Assembly: GCA_944389555.1 (NCBI GenBank)
Contig: CALXMU010000003.1
Location: forward strand, 62,001-126,000
From: an uncultured Alphaproteobacteria bacterium
GTDB taxonomy: Bacteria > Pseudomonadota > Alphaproteobacteria > Rs-D84
DNA length: 64,000 nucleotides
Direction: 5' to 3'
The notes beneath the pieces are model-generated. The model was not told the DNA's origin. It saw nothing but the letters and a program-made list of their open reading frames with translations, and did no database searches. Both the position numbers and the translations under genes were made by a program. Each line of letters opens with the position of its first letter. The first letter of the stretch is position 1. This document shows, piece after piece, positions 42,249 through 51,034 of this stretch.

Positions 42249-43061
42249 ATGATGCGTAAAAAAAACGATATTGTTATAGGCTTAACGACTTTCAATAATG
42301 AAATGCTGCAAATATCTGTACCGGCATTGGGAAAACTGCACCAAAAGTTCACTCTTATCATTCATAATAATAACCCGATGACTAACGTCGGACGTCGACA
42401 AATTCGTAAACTTGGTTACACTGGCGATTTAATAATCATAAACTCCAATGAAAATATCGGTGAATTGCGTGCACGGCTTCAAATAATACATACTGCAAAA
42501 GAATTGAAACCCGATTGGTTTATTTTCTGCGACGACGACGATTTAATTATAGATATTGATATTCCAAACGTTTCTAGCGACAATTTCGCTATAATACAAA
42601 ATGCTGTCGCATTACGTCACAGATTATGTGACTTATTACGTGTCATGAATAACCCAATAGATTTTAATATAGACGGTGAAAATGTAATACTACTTCGTCC
42701 AAACATAGGATTATCTGGAACAGTCATTCGCGCGCCTATACTATTCGGATTAGAAGAAATATTATTCCCAATTACCGACGATATTATAAAATTGGACGAA
42801 AAATTAGATTACTATCCACCGGTTGGTATGATGCTATGGAATTTTATAAACATATATGCTCGTTATATAAACCCTAACGCCGTACCAATTTATATGGATA
42901 AAATAAATTATATAAAAAACGACATAGACTCGTCACAAATAAAATATGAAAGACTGGCTAAACCTGCCCGAAACGCAGAAGAACATTATAGACGAGCACT
43001 GACGAAGTATGACGCTTTATTACAAGATGCTTTGAAAATTGCCGCTGCCCCACGGGGCTAA
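42249..43061 (+). CDS. glycosyltransferase-like (GT-A fold) protein
   Basis: 270 residues. The N terminus DIVIGLTTFNNEML, IIHNNNP and NENIGELRARLQII resemble family 2 glycosyltransferases, and FIFCDDDDL near residue 95 supplies the acidic metal-binding motif. The C-terminal part (DYYPPVGMMLWNFINIYARY) is unlike well-known members. No transferases or polysaccharide genes lie nearby, so acceptor and sugar are unknown. Confidence 0.65.
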   Translation: MMRKKNDIVIGLTTFNNEMLQISVPALGKLHQKFTLIIHNNNPMTNVGRRQIRKLGYTGDLIIINSNENIGELRARLQIIHTAKELKPDWFIFCDDDDLIIDIDIPNVSSDNFAIIQNAVALRHRLCDLLRVMNNPIDFNIDGENVILLRPNIGLSGTVIRAPILFGLEEILFPITDDIIKLDEKLDYYPPVGMMLWNFINIYARYINPNAVPIYMDKINYIKNDIDSSQIKYERLAKPARNAEEHYRRALTKYDALLQDALKIAAAPRG

Positions 43062-43163
43062 GAATATACTATTTATACTTATTTTTACAAAAAAACAAAA
43101 TATCTGATTGAAATAACGGTGTAATGCATATAGAATTGCACCGAAAACTAATGAGGCTTTATA

Positions 43164-45221
43164 ATGAAATATAATGATATTCGCAAAACATTTTTAGATT
43201 TCTTTGAATCAAAGGGACACAAAATAGTACCTTCGGCGTCTCTGATTCCAAACGATCCAACTTTGCTTTTCACCGTCGCTGGTATGGTACCTTGGAAAGG
43301 TATTTTACAAGGTACAGAACCCGCGTTCGCACCACGCGTCGCCGACGTTCAAAAATGCATTCGCGCAGGCGGAAAACATAACGATTTAGATGAAGTCGGT
43401 TTTGACGGACGTCATCATACGTTTTTTGAAATGCTTGGTAACTGGTCTTTCGGAGATTATTTCAAAGCCGGCGCTATTGAAATGTCTTGGGAATTATTAA
43501 CCAAGGTATTAAAACTGGACCCAGCCCGTTTACGCGTTACAACGCACGAAACAGACGAAGAATCTACAGAGATATGGCGTAAAGTTTCCGGTAAAGAAGC
43601 AATTCGTTTAGGTGATAAAGATAATTGGTGGTCTGCTGGCGACACAGGACCATGCGGTCCTTGCACTGAAATATTCTATGATTTTGGTGAAAGTTTTTCT
43701 AATGAAGACGATCGTTGGGTAGAAATATGGAATGACGTATTCATGCAATTTGACCGTGATGCAAACGGTAACTTAACGCCACTGCCGAAACAGAACGTTG
43801 ATACTGGTGGCGGTCTGGAACGTTGGGCTGCTTTATTACAGAATAAAGTTGATAATTTTGATACAGATTTATTCGTAAATCTTATCCACGCCACAGAAGA
43901 CATTACCGGTGTAAAAAAGACGCAAGAAAATACTCCATCATTTAAGATAATTGCAGACCATCTGCGCGCCGTTGGTTTCGCAATTGCAGACGGAGTAATT
44001 CCAAGTAATACAGACCGTGGTTATGTAATTCGTCGCATATTACGTCGCGCTATGCGTCATGGTCAGATGTTAGGACATAAAGGCGCTTTATTATCTAAAT
44101 TATACCCTGCTCTGATTACAGAAATGGGCGACGCGTATCCAGAACTAGCCCGCGAAGAAAAGCACGTCGTAGAAATTATACAAAACGAAGAAAACGCTTT
44201 CGCAGATATGTTACAAAATGGTATAAAGTTATTGGACAACGAAATACCTAATGTTCATGACGGGGTATTACCTGGTGAAATCGCTTTTAAGTTATTTGAC
44301 ACGTATGGTTTCCCATTAGATTTAACTCAAATGATATTAAGAGATAAAAATATAGACGTTGATGTCGCGGGTTTTGAACGTGCAATGGCGGAACAAAAAG
44401 AACGCAGCCGTGCTGATACAAAAGGCACACGTACATTATGGGAATCTCAGACAAACTTGCCGGCAACAGATGACCATTACAAATACGAACCAGACGAAGA
44501 TATAGAGTCTTCTGTCTTAGCCATTCTACGTGACGGTGAATTCGTACAAAATGCAAACGCAGGTGACAGCGTAGAAATTTCATTGGATAAAACTAATTTC
44601 TATGGTACCCAAGGTGGGCAAGTTGGCGATGCCGGTGAATTAGTAAAAGACGGTCAAACCGTTATGACGGTTACTGAAGCGGGGCGCGTCGATAACGTAG
44701 TCATTCACAAAGGCACATTGACGGCCAACCTTTCTGTCGGCGATAAAGTGAAGACCAAAATAAACACGGCTGCGCGCCAACAGACAGCACGCGCCCATAC
44801 TGCGACTCATTTATTACAAGCTGCTTTAAGAAATGTTTTAAACGAAGATGTTGAACAACGCGGTTCCAAAGTTTCACCAGATTCTGTACGTTTTGATTTT
44901 CGCTTTGGCCGTGCAATGACCGCCGAAGAAAAACAAGCTGTAGAAGACTTAGTGAATAAATGGATTGCATCAGATATGCCTGTTACTCACGAAGAAATGT
45001 CATTAGACGAAGCAAGAAAACGCGGTGCTATGGCTTTATTTGACGAGAAATACGGTGACAAAGTAAAAGTAATTACTGCCGGTGACGTATCTTGTGAACT
45101 TTGCGGTGGTACCCACATCTACCATACAGGCGAAATCATTCGCGCCAAAGTAAATAAAGAAAAATCTATCAGCAGTGGTATTCGTCGTATAACTATGTCT
45201 GTCGGGACATTGGCAGAATAA
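43164..45221 (+). CDS. alaS: alanyl-tRNA synthetase lacking C-Ala domain
   Basis: 685 residues, class II. Aminoacylation core at the N terminus (FLDFFESKGHKIVPSASLIP, GRHHTFFEMLGNWSFGDYFK, DTGGGLERWA), then the editing domain with HTATHLL near residue 550 and CELCGGTH near residue 650. The chain ends at IRRITMSVGTLAE, where bacterial AlaRS normally goes on for about 180 residues to the C-Ala domain. The stop is followed at once by a terminator, so it is not a frameshift of the downstream gene. Editing residues are intact. Confidence 0.93.
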   Translation: MKYNDIRKTFLDFFESKGHKIVPSASLIPNDPTLLFTVAGMVPWKGILQGTEPAFAPRVADVQKCIRAGGKHNDLDEVGFDGRHHTFFEMLGNWSFGDYFKAGAIEMSWELLTKVLKLDPARLRVTTHETDEESTEIWRKVSGKEAIRLGDKDNWWSAGDTGPCGPCTEIFYDFGESFSNEDDRWVEIWNDVFMQFDRDANGNLTPLPKQNVDTGGGLERWAALLQNKVDNFDTDLFVNLIHATEDITGVKKTQENTPSFKIIADHLRAVGFAIADGVIPSNTDRGYVIRRILRRAMRHGQMLGHKGALLSKLYPALITEMGDAYPELAREEKHVVEIIQNEENAFADMLQNGIKLLDNEIPNVHDGVLPGEIAFKLFDTYGFPLDLTQMILRDKNIDVDVAGFERAMAEQKERSRADTKGTRTLWESQTNLPATDDHYKYEPDEDIESSVLAILRDGEFVQNANAGDSVEISLDKTNFYGTQGGQVGDAGELVKDGQTVMTVTEAGRVDNVVIHKGTLTANLSVGDKVKTKINTAARQQTARAHTATHLLQAALRNVLNEDVEQRGSKVSPDSVRFDFRFGRAMTAEEKQAVEDLVNKWIASDMPVTHEEMSLDEARKRGAMALFDEKYGDKVKVITAGDVSCELCGGTHIYHTGEIIRAKVNKEKSISSGIRRITMSVGTLAE

Positions 45222-45225
45222 AACA

Positions 45226-45252
45226 AAACGCCTTGAAAAAGGCGTTTTTTAT
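45226..45252 (+). terminator. alaS terminator
   Basis: AAAACGCCTT, GAAA, AAGGCGTTTT with a following T run. Confidence 0.85.
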
Positions 45253-45258
45253 TTCTCT

Positions 45259-45286
45259 TGCTTTTATATTTAATAATAGTAAAATT
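45259..45286 (+). promoter_or_regulatory. candidate RNase J promoter
   Basis: TTGCTT (45259-45264), 16-base spacer, TAAAAT (45281-45286). It would start transcription next to the GGGGTAT hairpin. Confidence 0.4.
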
Positions 45287-45289
45287 ATT

Positions 45290-45439
45290 GGGGTATGAGA
45301 GATTTCGGGAAAGTTCCGAAAATACCCCCGTTATTTTAATTATTGTTCTAATTATTAAACGGGTAAAAAGCCGCACCGTCATTTAGATTCACTACAAATA
45401 AAGATTCTTCTTTATTAGCAATGAATTGCATGACGGTGC
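45290..45439 (+). promoter_or_regulatory. structured 5' leader of RNase J
   Basis: Two separate hairpins. The first has GGGGTAT/ATACCCC (45290-45296 with 45322-45328) around TTTCGG/CCGAAA (45303-45321). The second has a perfect 10-bp stem GCACCGTCAT/ATGACGGTGC (45373-45382 with 45430-45439) around AATAAAGA/TCTTTATT. RNase J autoregulating through its leader would be analogous to RNase E; this is inference. Confidence 0.5.
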
Positions 45440-45469
45440 ATAAGTACAACATTAAAAAAGGATTTATTT

Positions 45470-47272
45470 ATGGTAAAAGTAAAAGAAAAGAAAACCGCCC
45501 CAGAAACAGAGGTAGGTTCAGATATACAAAGAACCAGACAGATAACTGGTATGAATAAACACGAAAACGACCAAAATGATGAAAAATTATATTTCATGGC
45601 TCTTGGTGGGTTAGAACATGTCGGTCAAAACATGTACCTGTATAAATACAAGGGCAAATATCTGGTTGTTGATTGCGGTATGGGATTTCTAGAAGAAGAA
45701 ATTGGTGCCGGTGACGTGCAATATTGCGATACCACATGGTTAGAAAAACGCAAAAAAGATGTCGTCGGTTTTGTAATTACTCACGGACACGAAGATCATA
45801 TCGGTGCATTAAAATATATATGGCCGAAATTTAGAAAACCTATTTATTGTACGCGATTCCCAGCAGAAATTTTACGTCAAACGTTCCGCGGGATTGAACT
45901 GGACTTTGACCCAGAAAAAGATATTGTTGAATTTGATCACCACGGCGCAACTTTAAAATTAGATCCGTTTGAAGTAGAAACTTTTCACGTATCTCACTCT
46001 GTACCAGAAGCACAGATGTTGATAATTAAAACACCGGCAGGGAAAGTTTTACACACTGGTGACTGGACATTTAACGATGATAATCCGATAGAAGAACCAA
46101 CAGATTACGCCCGCTTACGTGAAATAGGTTCAGACCCAAAATTATTGGCCTGTATGTCTGATTCCACGTCGTCATCACGTCAAGAAACACAAACAACCGA
46201 AATTCAGGTTCGTGAAACCCTGACAGAAATTATGAAAAATGCTCCGGGGCGCGTATTGGTAACGGGATATTCTCGCTCTATTGCGCGTATGAAAATGTTC
46301 GCCGAAGCAGCACGCGCTGCAGGAAGAGTTGCTGCAATCAAAGAACGTAGTAATCCTAACCCTGTTCCATTTGTTGGTCTGCCAGAGTTCCGTGAAATGG
46401 GAATTGAATTCGGTTATCTGAATAAAGACGACGTTTATCTGCACAGCGAAATCAAAGACCTGCCAGCAGAAAAACAAGCCATCTTTCTAACAGGTTCACA
46501 AGGTGAACAATATGCAATGTTGACACGTCTTTGTCGTGGTCACGTAAAGGAAATGAAATTACAACCAACAGATACTGTTCTGTTTAGTGCCATTGTTATT
46601 CCTGGGCGCGAACAAGATGTTTCATACCTATATAACAAACTGGCTCGTATGGGTATTAAAACGCATACAATATTTGATACGACTCATTTACACGCCAGCG
46701 GTCACGCCGGGCGACCAGAATTTGAACGCTTCTATGATATGGTACACCCACAAGTATCTGTTCCGATGCATGGGGACTATATCAACGAAATGTTAAACGG
46801 TAAAATGGCGATGGAACGCGGTGGCGCAAAATATATGATGGTCGTTCACAACGGTGAAATGATCGCCCTGTCAGACGGTGAAGCACCGTATATTACAGAG
46901 ACCATAGAAACAGGCTTCGTCGTTATGGAAGGAGAAACAGAACGTAGCACTGACGACCCCGTTTACAAAACACGGAAAAAAATCGCTACAAACGGTGCTA
47001 TTTTTGTAACACTGCCTGTTGATAAGCGTGGTTTCTTAAAAGGCACGCCAGAAGTATCTAGTGCTGGTATATTTGAAACAGACGACACAGGTTTCATGAA
47101 ACGTCAAATTCAAATTGAAATTACCAAAGCAATTGACGATTTGACGAAGACAGAGCGTAAAGACAAAAATAATTTGATTCGCGCTGTTCAAATTGCGTCT
47201 AATAAAGTCGTCCGCGCATCACTGGGCGCAGATAAAAAACCGCAATATAGCGTGCACTTCGTTCAAAAATAA
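45470..47272 (+). CDS. rnj: ribonuclease J
   Basis: 600 residues. Beta-CASP metallo-beta-lactamase: ITHGHEDHIGAL binds zinc, then HTGDWTFNDD, MSDSTSSSR, the beta-CASP block with FLTGSQGEQYAML, and HASGHAGRPEF. A C-terminal domain completes the enzyme, which acts as 5'-to-3' exoribonuclease and endonuclease in mRNA decay and rRNA maturation. The N terminus has about 40 extra charged residues compared with usual starts; an internal Met28 would shorten it. AAGGA lies upstream of the chosen ATG. Confidence 0.93.
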   Translation: MVKVKEKKTAPETEVGSDIQRTRQITGMNKHENDQNDEKLYFMALGGLEHVGQNMYLYKYKGKYLVVDCGMGFLEEEIGAGDVQYCDTTWLEKRKKDVVGFVITHGHEDHIGALKYIWPKFRKPIYCTRFPAEILRQTFRGIELDFDPEKDIVEFDHHGATLKLDPFEVETFHVSHSVPEAQMLIIKTPAGKVLHTGDWTFNDDNPIEEPTDYARLREIGSDPKLLACMSDSTSSSRQETQTTEIQVRETLTEIMKNAPGRVLVTGYSRSIARMKMFAEAARAAGRVAAIKERSNPNPVPFVGLPEFREMGIEFGYLNKDDVYLHSEIKDLPAEKQAIFLTGSQGEQYAMLTRLCRGHVKEMKLQPTDTVLFSAIVIPGREQDVSYLYNKLARMGIKTHTIFDTTHLHASGHAGRPEFERFYDMVHPQVSVPMHGDYINEMLNGKMAMERGGAKYMMVVHNGEMIALSDGEAPYITETIETGFVVMEGETERSTDDPVYKTRKKIATNGAIFVTLPVDKRGFLKGTPEVSSAGIFETDDTGFMKRQIQIEITKAIDDLTKTERKDKNNLIRAVQIASNKVVRASLGADKKPQYSVHFVQK

Positions 47273-47274
47273 AA

Positions 47275-47300
47275 ATCGCCCATTCGGGCGATTTTTTATT
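47275..47300 (+). terminator. RNase J terminator
   Basis: AAATCGCCC, ATTC, GGGCGATTTTTT. Confidence 0.85.
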
Positions 47301-47312
47301 CATTTAATAAAA

Positions 47313-47657
47313 TTATTTTTTCCAGAACGCAAAACCAGAACGACGTTCAGATTTTTCTTCACGTTGTTTGCGATCTTCCGCTGCGCGGCGACGTTCTGCG
47401 CGACGTTCCTGAAATCTTTTTGCTGATTCCTCATCTCTTTGAATTAGCTTCAATGTAGTAACTGATAATTTGTCGTTACGGACCTCCTCATCAAATTCAA
47501 CAATATCATTTTCATTTAAGAATCTGATACCCGCGGCTTTTAACGCACTAGAATGAACAAATACATCATCTGTATTGCCGTTTTCGTTTGGTGTGTCCGG
47601 CGTAATAAACCCGAAGCACTTTTTACCATTGTACCATTTTACTTTACCTTGACGCAT
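47313..47657 (-). CDS. cold-shock-domain protein with basic tail
   Basis: 114 residues. The first 75 or so are a cold-shock domain: GKVKWYNGKKCFGFI (RNP1) and DVFVHSSAL (RNP2). The remaining 40 are Arg/Glu/Lys-rich. It binds single-stranded RNA, probably as a chaperone. GGAAGG is the ribosome site. Confidence 0.9.
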   Translation of the reverse strand: MRQGKVKWYNGKKCFGFITPDTPNENGNTDDVFVHSSALKAAGIRFLNENDIVEFDEEVRNDKLSVTTLKLIQRDEESAKRFQERRAERRRAAEDRKQREEKSERRSGFAFWKK

Positions 47658-47752
47658 AATGTGCCTTCCTTTCTTATGCTTGTTATGGTTCCATACAACA
47701 ACAGGAACCTATAATTATTGTTGCCGATTAAACAGTAGAAAGCAAGAAAAAA

Positions 47753-47800
47753 CACCCCAACAAAAATAGTTTGATTTCCTACCATATTTTCTAAGGGGTG
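47753..47800 (-). terminator. possible terminator after the RelA/SpoT-like gene
   Basis: On the minus strand CACCCC pairs with GGGGTG across a 36-base loop and is followed by TTTTTTC. The long loop makes it less certain. Confidence 0.45.
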
Positions 47801-47810
47801 GGTTATTGTA

Positions 47811-49235
47811 TTAAGCTTTTTTCTTGTAATAACGCTGTACCTCAGTCATTACAAAGTTAAATAATTTACCCGCCATTGTATCCAACGGCACAGCCCAATC
47901 TTTCTGAACGTATGGCATCGCAGAAACCAACGTAAAACGAGCCATAAAATGAAAAATCTCACTTTCTTGAGCCATAGTTAAGTTAGCCGGCGCTTTCGTA
48001 AAACGAAAGACCTCGTTTTCTATCGCATTATCTAATTTCTCACCTATAACATCCAATATTTTCTGCGGGTAATACAATTTACAAGGTTTCGGGAAACCGT
48101 CAAACATTGATACACCATTCCCTTGACTGTACAAAATATTCCAGCCCACACGATCAAACAAATCTTCTAGGCACTGGCATATCATTAAATTATATTCTTT
48201 GACGCCACGCTCCATAAAATCCGCTAATTTACGCTCAATAGTTGCACTAGCTTCTGCAACCTTCTTATTATTCTTATTTTCCCTTTTTCTAGAAACCTCA
48301 TAATGTCCATGAGTCTGCTTTTCAAACTCAAAGAACGTACGTACCTGACATATGATTTCCATAGGCACGACCCGCCCATCTTTACCGATATCTATGACTA
48401 ACTTTGCATCACGGTAATTACGCGGATTTTTCATATCATAGAAGTTATCACGAACCGATAAAATTCTATCTGGCATCATTTCGCATACACGCTCAATAAA
48501 AGTTCTTGCTTGCGGTATCAAATCAAACAAGCATTTTACACGCCAAACATCTTGTAGTCTCATACGCGGTCGTGGCACTTTATCCAAAGCTCTTACCAAA
48601 TCAACCGCCAGTTTTTCATGTCCAGAACCTATTATAGATAGAACCGCTTCTGACGGAGTTGAAACATACTTTTCGGTTAATTTGGCACGTATTTTATCTG
48701 CAACTGCGCGCGCCGAAGCTTCGCGTTCTTGAGCAGCAATAACCCGATAAACCGTATTTACAACTTCTTCCACATAAGCCGCATAATATTTTCCTGTAAC
48801 TTTATCCAGCGCCCTATCCACGCTTTTCTGTGCGCCAACAATGACAGTAACGATAGAAGATACCGCCAAATCTATTTTATGCCCCGCTTCGCTAGTAAAA
48901 AACTGATTTCGCATAGGGTCTGCATCTAAACGGTGGTGTACAATATATGGCGACAAAGGATTGATATCAGAAATCTTTATCGGTTCGTCTATTGCTGAAT
49001 CCGTTGCATAGTCATATCGCATAACAGGAGCCTTAGGCGCACCGAAACATTTCCCCAGGAAATAAAACACTTCTCGAAACCATGTCATACTATCAGAATA
49101 CAACTCTGATAAATATTGAGCGGCCTCATCATTTATCCGCCCGGCTACTCTTGCGGCTTCAATCGCTGCTTGGTTTTTACGGTCGTGATCAGCCGCTGCA
49201 TCTGCCGCATAAAATTCTGAATGTGGAATTAACAT
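47811..49235 (-). CDS. divergent RelA/SpoT-like nucleotidyltransferase-fold protein
   Basis: 474 residues. The middle (about residues 235-330) resembles the RelA/SpoT synthetase region: DVWRVKCLFDLIPQARTFIE, SVRDNFYDMKNPRNYRDAKL, VVPMEIICQVRTFFEFEKQT, then HGHYEVSRK. The histidine usual after YR in ppGpp synthetases is replaced (YRDAKLVI), and no HD hydrolase domain is seen. Flanking helical parts are unassigned. It ends lysS's operon with a ten-base gap, which is an unusual partner. Function is uncertain; a nucleotide-binding or alarmone-related role is possible. Confidence 0.5.
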   Translation of the reverse strand: MLIPHSEFYAADAAADHDRKNQAAIEAARVAGRINDEAAQYLSELYSDSMTWFREVFYFLGKCFGAPKAPVMRYDYATDSAIDEPIKISDINPLSPYIVHHRLDADPMRNQFFTSEAGHKIDLAVSSIVTVIVGAQKSVDRALDKVTGKYYAAYVEEVVNTVYRVIAAQEREASARAVADKIRAKLTEKYVSTPSEAVLSIIGSGHEKLAVDLVRALDKVPRPRMRLQDVWRVKCLFDLIPQARTFIERVCEMMPDRILSVRDNFYDMKNPRNYRDAKLVIDIGKDGRVVPMEIICQVRTFFEFEKQTHGHYEVSRKRENKNNKKVAEASATIERKLADFMERGVKEYNLMICQCLEDLFDRVGWNILYSQGNGVSMFDGFPKPCKLYYPQKILDVIGEKLDNAIENEVFRFTKAPANLTMAQESEIFHFMARFTLVSAMPYVQKDWAVPLDTMAGKLFNFVMTEVQRYYKKKA

Positions 49236-49245
49236 ATTACATCCT

Positions 49246-50724
49246 CTACTTCATTATCGGAAATAATATAACGTCACGCAAAGTCGGTTGGTTAGCAATT
49301 ATAGAAAAGAATCTATCAATACCTAAACCCAAACCGGAAATCGGCGGCATACCATGTTCCATAGCACGTAAGAAGTCTTCGTCTAAGTCAAAAGCTTCCT
49401 CGTCACCAGCAGCCTTGTTCTTTGCCTGCTCTTCAAACGCAGCACGTTGTACAATCGGATCAACTAATTCAGAATACGCTTTTATCAATTCTGCCCCGCA
49501 TACAATCAGCTGGAAAATATCTATACGACGATTATCTTCATCGTTACGACGCGCTAATGGTATCAAGTACGCAGGATAATTATAGACTATCGCAGGTTGT
49601 ACAATCTGATCGCGTATCTTACGCTTAAATACGTAATCTACAATAGAAGGCACAGACTTCAACGGTTCTAATTCATCTGCTGGGAACATACCCTGCTCTA
49701 CCAACTGTTTCTTTAAGGCCTCTGTATCATTGAATTCTAAAATATCTACACCCAGCAAATCGTTCATACGAGCCGTATAATCAATTTCTTCATACTTACT
49801 GAAATCTAACGTAGTACCTTGATATTCTATCTGTAAAGTCCCACGTAAATCCATCAACAGTTTCTGAACCATATCCCAAGAAAATTTGATATTATCCTTG
49901 TAGTTCCAATACGCCGCATACCACTCAAGCATTGTAAATTCTTGCAAATGCATTGCATCCATGCCTTCATTACGAAAGTTTTTACCTAATTCATAAACCC
50001 GGTCAAAACCCGCGGCGATGGTCTGCTTCAAAAACAACTCTGGCGCAATACGTAGATAAAAATCTGCATCTAATGCATTATGATGCGTAATGAACGGTCT
50101 GGCCGCAGCACCACTAGCAACCACTTGCATAATTGGCGTTTCAACTTCTACAAAACCATTGTCATTCAAATACTCACGTATCAGACGTAACATCTTAAAA
50201 CGCATTTTCATTGTATTACGAGTATCTTCATTGGAAATGATATCTAAATACCGCTGACGATATCTCGTTTCCATATCTGTAAGCCCATGGAACTTTTCCG
50301 GCAAAGGACGTAAAGCCTTTGACAAAATATCGTACTTTGCCACCCGAACCGTCAGTTCACCCGCAGTCGTATGATATAATTCACCGTCAATCCCGATAAA
50401 ATCCCCAAGATCAACATTTGCTTTCATAAACTTATATTGCTCTTCACCCAATTCTTCACGAGACATAGAAAATTGAATTTCGCCATCAATGTCGTAAATG
50501 CGTCCAAACATCAACTTACCCAACCAACGTAACGCAGTAATACGTCCTGCTAATCTAACATGCGAACCATCTGCTAAATTTCGGGCATCCGCAATCGTAC
50601 TGGTTCTGTCATATTTATCTTTCCAAACAACACCGTCACGCGCACGGATATTTTCTGCTTTCTGCAAACGCGCTTCTAATTCGTTAGTTGAGATTTTTGT
50701 TGCGTTGTTTGTATTTTCTGACAT
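49246..50724 (-). CDS. lysS: lysyl-tRNA synthetase (class II)
   Basis: 492 residues from ATG 50724 (AAGGAAA upstream). An N-terminal OB-fold anticodon-binding domain (SHVRLAGRITALRWLGKLMF) is followed by class II motifs: ETRYRQRYLDII and RPFITHHNALDADFYLRIAP, RNEGMDAMHLQEFTMLEWYA, and the terminal GLGLGIDRFF. This is the bacterial class II enzyme, not class I. It lies between a terminator-like hairpin behind tRNA-Gly and the RelA-like gene. Confidence 0.95.
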   Translation of the reverse strand: MSENTNNATKISTNELEARLQKAENIRARDGVVWKDKYDRTSTIADARNLADGSHVRLAGRITALRWLGKLMFGRIYDIDGEIQFSMSREELGEEQYKFMKANVDLGDFIGIDGELYHTTAGELTVRVAKYDILSKALRPLPEKFHGLTDMETRYRQRYLDIISNEDTRNTMKMRFKMLRLIREYLNDNGFVEVETPIMQVVASGAAARPFITHHNALDADFYLRIAPELFLKQTIAAGFDRVYELGKNFRNEGMDAMHLQEFTMLEWYAAYWNYKDNIKFSWDMVQKLLMDLRGTLQIEYQGTTLDFSKYEEIDYTARMNDLLGVDILEFNDTEALKKQLVEQGMFPADELEPLKSVPSIVDYVFKRKIRDQIVQPAIVYNYPAYLIPLARRNDEDNRRIDIFQLIVCGAELIKAYSELVDPIVQRAAFEEQAKNKAAGDEEAFDLDEDFLRAMEHGMPPISGLGLGIDRFFSIIANQPTLRDVILFPIMK

Positions 50725-50755
50725 TTTATTTTCCTTTTTGGGTATTAAAATTAAA

Positions 50756-50788
50756 AAAACGGACGCAAGAAAAGTGCGTCCGTCATAT
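50756..50788 (-). terminator. terminator between tRNA-Gly and lysS
   Basis: On the minus strand GACGGACGCAC, loop TTTTCTT, GCGTCCGTTTTTTT. It lies 30 bases before the lysS start and can end tRNA-Gly transcription or attenuate lysS. Confidence 0.7.
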
Positions 50789-50865
50789 TTCTGAAGGTCG
50801 CACCACGTCATTCAAATGTTTTTTTAGAATTCAAAATCATTATGCACAGACCTTTTTTAAAACTC

Positions 50866-50942
50866 TGGTGCGAGCAAAGGGGCTCGAACCCTCGACCTCA
50901 ACCTTGGCAAGGTTGCGCTCTAGCCAACTGAGCTACGCTCGC
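50866..50942 (-). tRNA. tRNA-Gly (GCC)
   Basis: 77 nt with encoded CCA. Minus strand: acceptor GCGAGCG with TGCTCGC-A-CCA, D arm AGCTCAGTTGG, anticodon stem-loop AACCTTGCCAAGGTT with GCC, T arm AGGGTTCGAGCCCCT. It reads GGC and GGU codons. Confidence 0.95.
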
Positions 50943-50999
50943 ACTGCGTGGCATATTCTGACATATCTTTTTGCCAATTGCAAGCCTTTTTTACACCAA

Positions 51000-51026
51000 A
51001 AAAAGAACCCGCTTCCTGCGGGTTCT
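51000..51026 (-). terminator. terminator of the coiled-coil membrane protein gene
   Basis: AGAACCCGC, TTCCT, GCGGGTTCT (51004-51026), followed by a T run on the minus strand. Confidence 0.85.
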
Positions 51027-51034
51027 AACTTACA

